A stretch of 64,000 bases of DNA from NCBI GenBank assembly GCA_024233835.1, contig JACKPC010000002.1, positions 953,001 to 1,017,000 on the forward strand. The letters are read 5' to 3'. A program made the translations under genes and the position numbers. The stretch's first letter is position 1. Every line of letters starts with the position of its first letter. The notes beneath the pieces were generated by a model, which saw nothing but the letters and a program-made list of their open reading frames with translations, made no database searches and was not told the DNA's origin. Origin of the DNA: Leptospiraceae bacterium (GTDB taxonomy: Bacteria > Spirochaetota > Leptospiria > Leptospirales > Leptospiraceae). Below are positions 1 to 8,599 of this stretch, in pieces.

Positions 1-39
1 CGAACGGATAATTTGATAAATCTAATATAATAATATTTC

Positions 40-468
40 TTAAAATAACCAGAAAGGTTTATTTACTTTTTGGATAGCCTTGTAGATTTTTAATGTTTCT
101 TCTTCATCCGTTTCGACTTCCTTCCCGCGATAGGCCTTTACCAGAATTGCCTTTTGTTTGTTTTTCTGATTAAAGGCAATTTCGGCCGGATCGTCATCTA
201 TTAAAATATCTGCTTGAATCAAGGATATATCTTTCATAAGTTTTTTATTTTCAGGATCATAGTCTTCACGATAAATTCGTGTATCAAAAAACTCATATAA
301 TTCATTTCGTTTTAGTATTTCGATAGCCCTCGCCCTTCCGGAGTTTGTCCAAAGGATAAGGGAGTGGCCTTCTTTTTTTAAGCGCTCCAGTAAAGGTTTA
401 ATACCGGGTCTCAGTTTGTTACCAAAATCATCACTTAATGTATTGTCCATATCAAATACGAGTTTCAT
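40..468 (-). CDS. HAD-superfamily phosphatase, small
   Basis: A 142-residue protein with the four HAD signatures. Motif I is DMDNT at residues 6-10, with nucleophile D6 and general acid D8. TNS at 41-43 is motif II, a lysine pair near 75-76 is motif III, and IDDD at 90-93 is motif IV. There is almost no cap domain, so it is a minimal C0-type cytosolic hydrolase that probably acts on a phosphomonoester or phosphoprotein substrate. The substrate cannot be told. It is divergently transcribed from the M20 peptidase. No strong ribosome binding site precedes the ATG. Confidence 0.8.
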   Translation of the reverse strand: MKLVFDMDNTLSDDFGNKLRPGIKPLLERLKKEGHSLILWTNSGRARAIEILKRNELYEFFDTRIYREDYDPENKKLMKDISLIQADILIDDDPAEIAFNQKNKQKAILVKAYRGKEVETDEEETLKIYKAIQKVNKPFWLF

Positions 469-542
469 AGCGATGTTTATGGATTTTATTTACTTTATTT
501 ATTTTGGCGAGAATTTTTTTCTTTATTTATAATGGATTTCTA

Positions 543-580
543 TTTTTAGAAAAATACAAATTCTTGACCTTTTCTAAAAA
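543..580 (+). promoter_or_regulatory. 11-bp inverted repeat upstream of the M20 peptidase gene
   Basis: A perfect inverted repeat, TTTTTAGAAAA at 543-553 and TTTTCTAAAAA at 570-580, has a 16-nt spacer. A TTGACC hexamer (564-569) lies in the spacer and could be a -35 box, but I see no convincing -10 at the right distance. The repeat sits in the divergent gap between the HAD and peptidase genes, so an operator is plausible. A chance AT-rich palindrome is also possible. Confidence 0.35.
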
Positions 581-601
581 TAAAAAAAACTTAACAATGA
601 T

Positions 602-2098
602 ATGAGGTATAACTTGAATCCTATTAAAAAATTATTTATTATTTTTAGTACAGTATTTGTTGTTCTTTTGATTCTTACAACTGTCTTATTATTGAATATG
701 TATCGTTATCCATTTGGAAAACCGGGTAAGTCAAATAATTCAGCTACAGCGAAGATTCCCGAATTAAAACCAGAATCTATACAAAGATTTGTTAACGGCA
801 TACAGGTTCCTACTATAAGTAAAGCTGATTATGGAAAAACAGATTTCCCTGCGTTTGAAAAATATATTCAGGTTTTAAAAGAAAACTATCCTATAGTCTT
901 TTCGACAATGTCAGAAAAACGTATTAACCGTTATGCTCTTGTACTGCATTGGAAAGGAACAAATTCGAGAAGTCAGCCTATATTATTTTTAGCTCATTTA
1001 GATGTAGTAAATCCCGGAGATGAAAAACGTTGGAAACAGTCTCCTTTCTTAGGAACTATTCACGATAAAAGATTATATGGCAGGGGAACTTTGGATATGA
1101 AGAACATGCTGCATGGAATATTAGAAACCTGTGATGAATATATAAAAAAAGGTTTTGTTCCAACGCGTGATATATACCTTGCTTTTGGACAGGATGAAGA
1201 GGTAGGAGGTAAAGAAGGTGCTGTTAAAATTGCTCAATATTTTAAAGCTGAAGGATTAAGATTTGAAGCAATATTTGATGAAGGAGGACTTGTAGCCAAA
1301 AAAGGAAGTTTGAAAGGTATTCAAAGTGATATTGCAATGATCGGAGTAGGCGAAAAAGGATTTCTATCAGCTGTCATTAGGGTCAAAGGAAATGGGGGAC
1401 ATTCATCCATGCCACCACTCGAATCGACTATGGGACAGGCAGCTCAGATCATGATAAACTTGGAAAAGAATCAAATGCCACTCAGATTAGTTCCCAGTAT
1501 TGAGATTTTTCTAAGTAATATTGGTGGAGCAATGTCATTTCCTAGTAGATTGGCAATAGCCAATCAATGGTTGATGAAACCTATATTACTAGAACAACTC
1601 GCAAAAAATCCGGCAACTAATGCGATTGTTCGCACAACAACTGCACTCACAATGATGAAAGGAAGTGAGGGAACTAATGTAATAGCACCAGAAGTCGAAT
1701 TTGTTGTAAACTTTCGAATTCTTCCGGGTGATACGGTAGAAGATGTACGTTTACATATAAAAGAAGCCTCTAAAGATTATGTGGTAGAAATTAAAGAAGT
1801 AAGTAATACACGAGGTGCTTCTAATATTTCAAAAACAGATGTCTCTGCTTATAAAACCCTTGAAAAAGTTATACAAGAAATTTATCCTGAAGCTATTGTA
1901 AGTCCCTATATTACAATTGGAGGAACCGATGCTTTTAAATATGGGGACTTGAGTGATAACATTTACCGATTCAACCCGGTTATATTAGACGCAGTTGAAC
2001 GAACCAGTATACATAATTACAATGAATCAATTCATCTTGAAAATTATCAAAGAACGATTCATTATTATAGATTACTTATAGACCAATTCAATAAATAA
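602..2098 (+). CDS. Membrane-anchored M20 family metallopeptidase (PM20D1-like)
   Basis: A 498-residue zinc peptidase of the M20/ArgE/carboxypeptidase-S type. The N-terminus has one hydrophobic segment (residues 11-32) without a lipobox, so the enzyme is probably anchored by an uncleaved signal and exported. Metal-site motifs are in the usual order: AHLD (H132, D134), GTLDMK (bridging D165), QDEE (E199/E200), DEGG (D226) and a C-terminal HNYNE (H471). The long form with HLDVV and GRGTLDMK resembles the PM20D1/carboxypeptidase S subgroup, which handles N-acyl amino acids or dipeptides. The substrate is inferred only from that similarity. The ATG has no obvious Shine-Dalgarno sequence. A stem-loop terminator follows the stop. 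Confidence 0.85.
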   Translation: MRYNLNPIKKLFIIFSTVFVVLLILTTVLLLNMYRYPFGKPGKSNNSATAKIPELKPESIQRFVNGIQVPTISKADYGKTDFPAFEKYIQVLKENYPIVFSTMSEKRINRYALVLHWKGTNSRSQPILFLAHLDVVNPGDEKRWKQSPFLGTIHDKRLYGRGTLDMKNMLHGILETCDEYIKKGFVPTRDIYLAFGQDEEVGGKEGAVKIAQYFKAEGLRFEAIFDEGGLVAKKGSLKGIQSDIAMIGVGEKGFLSAVIRVKGNGGHSSMPPLESTMGQAAQIMINLEKNQMPLRLVPSIEIFLSNIGGAMSFPSRLAIANQWLMKPILLEQLAKNPATNAIVRTTTALTMMKGSEGTNVIAPEVEFVVNFRILPGDTVEDVRLHIKEASKDYVVEIKEVSNTRGASNISKTDVSAYKTLEKVIQEIYPEAIVSPYITIGGTDAFKYGDLSDNIYRFNPVILDAVERTSIHNYNESIHLENYQRTIHYYRLLIDQFNK

Positions 2099-2105
2099 TA
2101 ACTTA

Positions 2106-3986
2106 CTAACTATGACTTGCAAATTGTAAGTCATAGAGTTTTTTATATTTCCCTCCTTTTTCCATTAGCTCGGCATGAGTACCTGCTTCCAGTATTTCTC
2201 CATCCTCCATATAGCAGATTCGATCCGCAACCTGTATAGTGGAAAGCCTGTGTGCAATAATAATAGTAGTTCGATTCTTATAAAGTCTTTCAAGAGCCAT
2301 TTGGACAAGGCGCTCAGATTCCGTATCGAGTGCGGAAGTAGCTTCGTCTAAAATCAAGATTTGGGGATTTAAAATTAAAGCGCGAGCAATAGATATTCTC
2401 TGTCTTTGTCCCCCGGATAACATAACTCCCCTTTCTCCGACAAGTGTATCCAGACCTTCATCAAATTTACTAATAAACTCCATAGCATAGGCTTCTTCGG
2501 CTGCACGAACAATTTGCTCTTCTGTAGCAGAAGAACTTCCATATGCTATATTGCTCCTGATACTGGCATTAAACAAAAAGACCTGCTGTGATACTACCGC
2601 AATACTTCTCCTTAGAGAGGAGAGCTTCATATTTCGAATATCCGTTCCATCAAATAAAATATATCCTTCTGTAGGATCTATAAAACGGGGAATTAACTCG
2701 GCCAGTGTAGACTTCCCTGCCCCGCTCTCTCCGACCAGGGCAACAGTCTCCCCTGTCTTTATCTGTAAATTTACGCTTTTTAAGGTAAGTTTATTTGATC
2801 CGGGATAAGCATAAGATAAATCTTTTATTAGAATACCCTGATTTAATTTTTTAAATATCTGCGGATTTTCCACATCAACTATATCCGGCTCGGAATCCAA
2901 GATTTCAAATACACGTTCCCCGGCTGAACGTGAACTCTGTATAAGATTATACATTACACTGAGTTGCTTTATTGGGCGCATAATGAAAATCAGGGTCAAG
3001 AAAAATGCCATAAAGGAACCACGGGATATACTTTCCTGAGAAATAAGGAAAGCTCCATAGGCAAGAAAAATAGCAGATAAAATAGAGCCCGAGAATTCTA
3101 CAATAGAAGGGCCTAATTGATGATAAAAATGCCCCTTGAAAGTTTTGGCTGCTAACTCTTCGCTAATTTTCCTGAAACGAAGGGACTCTTTCTTTTCCAT
3201 AGAAAAAGCTCGAATTACCCGTATACCGGCCAGTACTTCCTGTAGATGTCCATTGAGTTCAGACAAGCGCTCCTGCTGACTTTTTGTAGCCTTCCGAATT
3301 TTCTCTGCAAATGCAGAAATCGGTCCCATAATAAGAGGCATAATAACAAAAACCAGTATAAACATTTTCCAACTTAAAAATAACAGAAGAAGAAGATGGG
3401 TAAGCACATAAAAAAAGTCATTAATGGCATCCTTCAAATCAGAACTTATTGTCCTGGCCAGTATATCAACATCATTAATGATGCGACTCATCAGTATTCC
3501 CGTCTTTTCCCGAACAAAGAGGTTTAGAGGAAGAATTTGTAATCGTTTATAAAGCTCGAATCTCAGGTCACGAATCGCGTAAAATCCAGCCGAGTTAATA
3601 CAAAAAATAGCCCCGGTCAGACATATAAGTTTTAAAAGATAAATAGGAAATACAAGCTTTATGAAAAACCATACAGTTTCTCCCGGATTCATTTCTGAAA
3701 ATTTTTGGTTGACCTTCGTTTTATAGTGTGCGAGGAGATATTCAATGGCTTCAATTTTACTAAAAGTTTTACCTGATTCTTTCTGGCTCAAAAGTTCTTT
3801 ATCTCTTTTGGTAACAGCAATTTGAAACTTATAGTTTGAATTTTTACTCAAAGAATCAAAAATGGGTATCATGCTTGTTAATGATGCTCCATTGAAAATT
3901 GAAACCAGAAATGATAAGAAGATACCTATGATTAATCTGTATTTATATTTGAAAGAATACTTTAGAAGTCTTTTGTATATCGACAT
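2106..3986 (-). CDS. MsbA-like ABC exporter (fused membrane and ATPase domains)
   Basis: A half-transporter of about 626 residues, expected to work as an inner-membrane homodimer. The membrane domain takes the first ~310 residues. The C-terminal ATPase has Walker A GESGAGKST, Q-loop SQQ, signature LSGGQRQR, Walker B ILILDEATS and switch AHRLS. It most resembles MsbA/lipid A flippases and multidrug exporters, and a lipid role fits an LPS-making organism with lpxK 10 kb away. I chose the ATG at 3986 (MSIYKRL). A longer reading from 4064 adds 26 residues but would overlap the divergent lipoprotein gene by 80 bp. An AGAAGGA box lies about 15 nt upstream of the chosen start. Confidence 0.85.
   Translation of the reverse strand: MSIYKRLLKYSFKYKYRLIIGIFLSFLVSIFNGASLTSMIPIFDSLSKNSNYKFQIAVTKRDKELLSQKESGKTFSKIEAIEYLLAHYKTKVNQKFSEMNPGETVWFFIKLVFPIYLLKLICLTGAIFCINSAGFYAIRDLRFELYKRLQILPLNLFVREKTGILMSRIINDVDILARTISSDLKDAINDFFYVLTHLLLLLFLSWKMFILVFVIMPLIMGPISAFAEKIRKATKSQQERLSELNGHLQEVLAGIRVIRAFSMEKKESLRFRKISEELAAKTFKGHFYHQLGPSIVEFSGSILSAIFLAYGAFLISQESISRGSFMAFFLTLIFIMRPIKQLSVMYNLIQSSRSAGERVFEILDSEPDIVDVENPQIFKKLNQGILIKDLSYAYPGSNKLTLKSVNLQIKTGETVALVGESGAGKSTLAELIPRFIDPTEGYILFDGTDIRNMKLSSLRRSIAVVSQQVFLFNASIRSNIAYGSSSATEEQIVRAAEEAYAMEFISKFDEGLDTLVGERGVMLSGGQRQRISIARALILNPQILILDEATSALDTESERLVQMALERLYKNRTTIIIAHRLSTIQVADRICYMEDGEILEAGTHAELMEKGGKYKKLYDLQFASHS
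2110..2144 (+). terminator. Rho-independent terminator of the M20 gene, inside the exporter coding end
   Basis: A 9-bp perfect stem (CTATGACTT at 2110-2118, AAGTCATAG at 2128-2136) with a 9-nt loop is followed by a T-run. It terminates plus-strand transcription. The same bases encode the last residues of the convergent ABC transporter gene. Confidence 0.75.
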
Positions 3987-5484
3987 GCCCGGGTTTTCTT
4001 TTCCTTCTAAGTTTAAGAGAACATATAAAATATTTCTACTCTTATTGTCCTTACTTTTTTGCAAACCACAGAGCGATTTTCAAGATAAAAATGTTCTCAG
4101 ACTCGGTATAAGTTCGGAGCCGAGCAAACTCGATCCAATATTTGCAACGGATCTTAGTTTTCAAAAAATTAGTATTCTTCTTTTTCCGAGACTTTTTACC
4201 GAAACCGGCCTGGAGGATTTTTCTATGGTTCAATCTTATACAGAAAAGCCAGGTGGAATTTTAAGAATAAAGCTGAAAAAGCTCTTAGATAAAAATGAAA
4301 ATTCTCTGAATGCGGAAGATGTGCAATATTGCTTAAATCGCCTGCGTACTCAAACCGGTCCCAAGAAAAGCTTATATGCAAGAATCAAATCAATAAAAAT
4401 ATTGGGAACGAATGAAGTAGAAATACAATTTTTATACTCAAAAGAAAGGCTATTAGAATTACTCTCCCAGGCTTCAGCAGGAATCTATAGCCGTTCTATC
4501 CATGAAAAAGAAGGAACCTTTCATTCAGCAGGACCTTATCATATTACCCACTGGATAAAAAATAATCAAATCGAGTTATCAAGAAACCCAAATTTTATTA
4601 GCAATTCTCCCCTACCCTCTACATTGATATTGCAGACAATAACGGAGTCTACTATCGCAATTTATCTTTTCTCTAAAAATCGGTTGGATAGTTTTAAGCT
4701 ACCTTATTTTCTAAGTTCTCACCCTGCAACAGAGAAAGGAAAAATGTATACTTTAGAAAGTCGCTCGGTACAATATATTGCGATAAATGCGAGAGAAAAA
4801 TGTTTCGATATTTCCTTTCGAAAAGCTCTTAATTATGCCGTAAATAAAAAACTCATTATTGATAAGCTATTTTCTTCCCGAGCGAAAGAAACCTATGCTT
4901 CTATACCATTAGATTTTTATAATAATTTAAATATCCAAACAGTTCCGACTTATCCTTTTGATGTAAAAAAAGCGAAATATTTATTAAAACAGTCTGCCTG
5001 TTATCCGGCAATTCTGAACCGAACTTTGGAGTTTCGAATGAAATCGGATGATGAAAATAAAGCCAAAGGTGCTGTTTTAGTCCAGTATCTTAAAAACATA
5101 GGCCTTAGAATTAAAATCATTCCACTAGAAAAAACTAAATTATATAAAGAAAATGGAGAAGGAAAAGGAGATCTGACCCTTTTAACCTGGTACATTGACT
5201 ATAATTCTATTTATAATTTTATAGACCCTCTTTTTTACTCTAAAGCCATGGGAAATGGAGGTAATCGCGCATTATATGCAAATATACTAATTGATAAATT
5301 TATTGAAAATTACAGAAACAAGGATCATATTCCTATAGAAAAACAGAGAAAAAATCTGGAAACCATCACACATCATCTGTATGAAGAGGCCCCCTGGATT
5401 TTTCTCTGGTCTTTAGATGAAACCTACTTAACCTCTAACAAATTTAATTTGTTCCGGGATTCGGCGAAGTTGTTTCTGTTTTAG
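3985..5484 (+). CDS. Family 5 extracellular solute-binding lipoprotein (OppA/DppA-like)
   Basis: About 499 residues from the ATG at 3985. The start region reads as a lipoprotein signal: basic SKFKRTYK, hydrophobic FLLLLSLLF, then C26 as the lipidated cysteine. The mature part opens with LRLGISSEPSKLDP, the usual start of SBP family 5, which captures oligopeptides, nickel or sugars for ABC importers. No permease or ATPase genes adjoin, so it may work with a distant importer. The frame stays open upstream to an ATG at 3862, but that would put 41 residues before the signal peptide. The gene ends 41 bp inside the 3' end of the convergent penicillin-binding protein gene. Confidence 0.8.
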   Translation: MPGFSFPSKFKRTYKIFLLLLSLLFCKPQSDFQDKNVLRLGISSEPSKLDPIFATDLSFQKISILLFPRLFTETGLEDFSMVQSYTEKPGGILRIKLKKLLDKNENSLNAEDVQYCLNRLRTQTGPKKSLYARIKSIKILGTNEVEIQFLYSKERLLELLSQASAGIYSRSIHEKEGTFHSAGPYHITHWIKNNQIELSRNPNFISNSPLPSTLILQTITESTIAIYLFSKNRLDSFKLPYFLSSHPATEKGKMYTLESRSVQYIAINAREKCFDISFRKALNYAVNKKLIIDKLFSSRAKETYASIPLDFYNNLNIQTVPTYPFDVKKAKYLLKQSACYPAILNRTLEFRMKSDDENKAKGAVLVQYLKNIGLRIKIIPLEKTKLYKENGEGKGDLTLLTWYIDYNSIYNFIDPLFYSKAMGNGGNRALYANILIDKFIENYRNKDHIPIEKQRKNLETITHHLYEEAPWIFLWSLDETYLTSNKFNLFRDSAKLFLF

Positions 5485-8125
5485 GACTTTCATTTTTATC
5501 TATATTAAAATTCGGAGGATTTTTTTCTTCCGATGGAGGATTAACCGGTTCCTGGTTTACTTTCTCTTTTAGCTCAGTACTTATTTCCTTATTTTCTTCT
5601 ACAAATCCACCTTCATCTCCTGAACTCGGAGGGGGTGAATTTGTATCCGGTAGCTCTTTTATTTCTTCTATCGGCTCATCAATTGTTTCTAAGGTTTCAT
5701 CAAAAGGATTAATTAAACTTTCCTCTTCTTCCACAATATTCTCATCCCGGTGAAGCTCTTCTTCTTCAAAGGCAATTCCTTCCTGATTTTCATTACCTTC
5801 TCCACGGGTATTGATATAGACACTGCCTGGATCAATACTGGCAACCGGAATTTCTTCTTTCTTCGGTTCATCACCTCTATAATAATACTGAGCATAAACG
5901 GGATGAGCACATTCAGGATAATCAACTAATAGTTTACCATTATCCCCACATACATCTACCTGTATATGATCACCCTGTATTGAACTTACAAGATTTTGCC
6001 CCATCCCTTTTTTTACTTTAATATAACGAGCATATTTCAACCAGATCTGACCTGTAATCCCGGAACCCGAACCCGGAAAAGGAGCACCCAAATCATTTCC
6101 GACCCAAACAGCACTTACATTGGAAGGAAAAACTCCCACAAACCAGGCATCCCGAATACCGGAACGATTACTCCATTTCTTCCGAATTTTCCCCGGAATT
6201 TGCACGGTTCCTGTTTTACCGGCCATAGGAAACCATTCACCCTGACTCAATTTTACAGGCATAGTTCCCTCCTCACTCAAAACCGCTTCCATGAGGTTTA
6301 AAGCTATAGCACAGGCAACTGAATCAATAATTTGGGTACCTTCTTCCTTATCCTGCTCAAGTGTGTATAGCTTATTTCCGGCACTATCCTCTATTCTTAA
6401 AATCTTCTTCGGACTTACTTTTTTTCCACCATTGGCTATCACTGAATAGATGGTTGCCATTTCAACAGGAGTAAGTTCTCCGGAGCCAAGAGCGAGAGAC
6501 AGGTTTTTACCGAATCTTTTTTCTATGACTTCATAAGGAATACTGAGTATTTCAGAAAGTTTATATAAAAAGTAGTTAACACCAATTTCCTGTAAAAGTT
6601 TTACAGGAATCGTGTTTACTGATAAAGCAATAGCCTGTCTTGCGGTTATAGGTCCTTTAAAACCCTTGTACCAGTTTTTGGGAGAATAACCACTTATATT
6701 TAGTTTTTCATCGATTACCAGACTTGAAGGATTAATAATTCTCTTTTGTAGGGCAAGAGCATAAACAAGACCTTTTATGGAAGAACCCGGTTGTCTGCGA
6801 GCTGCCTCTGCTCTATTTAAACGATAAACAGAAGAAATTCGATAAGCTCCTACCATAGCTTCAATGTATCCATTTACAGGATTCATGGACACAAAACTCC
6901 CATTCATGCTATTAATAATTTTGTCTTCGATCTTACTTTCCGCAACACTATTTTTCTTGATATAATAATTTTTTCTATCGTTTAAAGAACCCCTTACTCT
7001 TTCGATTCCTTCCCTGAGTGCAGCTTCGGCAATAATTTGTTTTTCGTAATCCAGACTCGTGTATACACGTATATCTTTAGAATCAAGCTCTTCCTGCGGT
7101 ATCTTATCGAAAACAAATTTTCTAACACTTTCATTAAAGTCAGGAGCATGGTTAATCCTGAATTGTTTATCGTATCCATACTTCCCAATTATGCTGGAAT
7201 AGTGCTTCCTTTTTTTTTGTTGTGAGTCTTTAACCTCTCTTACCACATACTGATTCATAAACTTCCGAATTTGCTCAGAAATAGTATGCCTGTAACTCTG
7301 ATCTAATTTTTTCTTGTTAAAATGTAAGTCTGTATTATTGGCCATATCGAACATAACTCGCTTCTGTCTGGCAAGAGCAATATGAAGGTTTTTTACCGGA
7401 TTGTATACAGAAGGAGCAGGGATAAGACCGACTAAAAGTGCAGCTTCTGCAGGGCTAAGTTCTTTAGCGGATTTACTATAATAAAACCTTGAAGCTTCTT
7501 CCAGACCCGTATTTCCTTCTCCCATGTAAATCTGGTTCATATACATAGCCAATATGGATTCTTTATTATAATTACTTTCAATATAGTAAGTACAAAAAAC
7601 TTCGGAGAGCTTATTCATCAAATTTCTTTCTCCGAGATTTAAAGTTAATTTGGCGAGCTGTTGTGTAATAGTACTTCCCCCCTGAGAAAGACGCATCTTT
7701 GCCAGGTTTACTATAAAAGCCCGAAATACAGCAGAAAAATTAATTCCTCCATGTTGAAAAAAATCCCTATCCTCGGAAGATAGTAATGCCCAGATAATGG
7801 TTGCATGATCCTTTATATTATCCGTGCGTATGGGTTTAAAACTTTTTCGATTAAACTCACCTATCAATTTTTCATTGATGTCGAATATTTTAATAGGACG
7901 ACTCTTAATGATGGCAGTCTTGCTACTTACTTCTTTATAATAACTATCAAGATTTTTTATAATCAGATCTCTTTTTTGAAACCACATAATATAAGAAGTA
8001 ACCAGCATACCGGTCGGAATAAAAAATATAAGAAATATAAAAATTTTCAGAACAAGGAATATATTTTGTTTGTTCCTCTTAAAAAAGCCCGGGTTTGAAT
8101 TATCTATTGGATTCTCGTTTTCCAT
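5444..8125 (-). CDS. Class A penicillin-binding protein (PBP1A-type glycosyltransferase/transpeptidase)
   Basis: An 893-residue bifunctional peptidoglycan synthase. One transmembrane anchor (residues 22-47) precedes a GT51 domain with EDRDFFQH (catalytic E118), QGGSTITQQLAK near 148-159 and the later glutamate region. The transpeptidase has SSIK with nucleophile S448, SVN at 502-504 and KTGT at 637-640. After about residue 730 a ~160-residue tail rich in E, P, N and S looks disordered. It is much longer than in typical PBP1A and may reach through the periplasm. The start lies 15 nt after ybeY, so the gene is probably the last of the aspS-phoH-pgpH-ybeY cluster. Its 3' end overlaps the convergent lipoprotein gene. 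Confidence 0.93.
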   Translation of the reverse strand: MENENPIDNSNPGFFKRNKQNIFLVLKIFIFLIFFIPTGMLVTSYIMWFQKRDLIIKNLDSYYKEVSSKTAIIKSRPIKIFDINEKLIGEFNRKSFKPIRTDNIKDHATIIWALLSSEDRDFFQHGGINFSAVFRAFIVNLAKMRLSQGGSTITQQLAKLTLNLGERNLMNKLSEVFCTYYIESNYNKESILAMYMNQIYMGEGNTGLEEASRFYYSKSAKELSPAEAALLVGLIPAPSVYNPVKNLHIALARQKRVMFDMANNTDLHFNKKKLDQSYRHTISEQIRKFMNQYVVREVKDSQQKKRKHYSSIIGKYGYDKQFRINHAPDFNESVRKFVFDKIPQEELDSKDIRVYTSLDYEKQIIAEAALREGIERVRGSLNDRKNYYIKKNSVAESKIEDKIINSMNGSFVSMNPVNGYIEAMVGAYRISSVYRLNRAEAARRQPGSSIKGLVYALALQKRIINPSSLVIDEKLNISGYSPKNWYKGFKGPITARQAIALSVNTIPVKLLQEIGVNYFLYKLSEILSIPYEVIEKRFGKNLSLALGSGELTPVEMATIYSVIANGGKKVSPKKILRIEDSAGNKLYTLEQDKEEGTQIIDSVACAIALNLMEAVLSEEGTMPVKLSQGEWFPMAGKTGTVQIPGKIRKKWSNRSGIRDAWFVGVFPSNVSAVWVGNDLGAPFPGSGSGITGQIWLKYARYIKVKKGMGQNLVSSIQGDHIQVDVCGDNGKLLVDYPECAHPVYAQYYYRGDEPKKEEIPVASIDPGSVYINTRGEGNENQEGIAFEEEELHRDENIVEEEESLINPFDETLETIDEPIEEIKELPDTNSPPPSSGDEGGFVEENKEISTELKEKVNQEPVNPPSEEKNPPNFNIDKNESPKTETTSPNPGTN

Positions 8126-8140
8126 ATGTTTCTCCTATTT

Positions 8141-8599
8141 TTAAGAATTCGTACCTGTAAAAATCAAAGACAGACATTCATCTTCTTTTTCCTTCATTTC
8201 TAATTCCTCTCTTTCTCCAAGTTCATGATCATATCCTAATAAATGTAGAATACCATGAACCAATAAGCGATAAAATTCATCTATTTCTCCATGCCCTATA
8301 GATAAGGCCTGACGCTTTAAAGTATCATAAGAAATTACAATTTCTCCCAATATTGGATAAGGAGTACTAACATTTAGCTTATCATGTATCGGAAGAGAAA
8401 GGACATCTGTGCTGGAGTCCTTTTTTCTATAAACTCGATTTATTTCACGAATGCTTTCATCATCAGTTACAAGCAAAGACAATTCATATTCCGTATATCC
8501 ACCTACGAAGGACAGAACTTTATCTACATTTATTCTGATTTTCTCTTCATCTAAATCGCAAAAATAAGAAAGATCAAGCTCAAAATTAAATACCGGCAT
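8141..8599 (-). CDS. ybeY: Endoribonuclease YbeY (rRNA maturation)
   Basis: A 152-residue metal-dependent endoribonuclease needed for 16S rRNA 3'-end maturation and ribosome quality control. The diagnostic HGILHLLGYDH motif gives zinc ligands H115, H119 and H125. The family core STDVLSLP (63-70) and GEIVIS (85-90) are both present, and the length is normal. The start lies within the 3' end of pgpH (14-nt overlap). The neighbours phoH and pgpH are the usual partners of ybeY in many bacteria. Confidence 0.95.
   Translation of the reverse strand: MPVFNFELDLSYFCDLDEEKIRINVDKVLSFVGGYTEYELSLLVTDDESIREINRVYRKKDSSTDVLSLPIHDKLNVSTPYPILGEIVISYDTLKRQALSIGHGEIDEFYRLLVHGILHLLGYDHELGEREELEMKEKEDECLSLIFTGTNS

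Noticed and set aside
3862..3984. Longer 5' end of the solute-binding lipoprotein gene
   Set aside because: It would place 41 residues, including a second hydrophobic part, before a good lipoprotein signal and lies within the divergent exporter gene.
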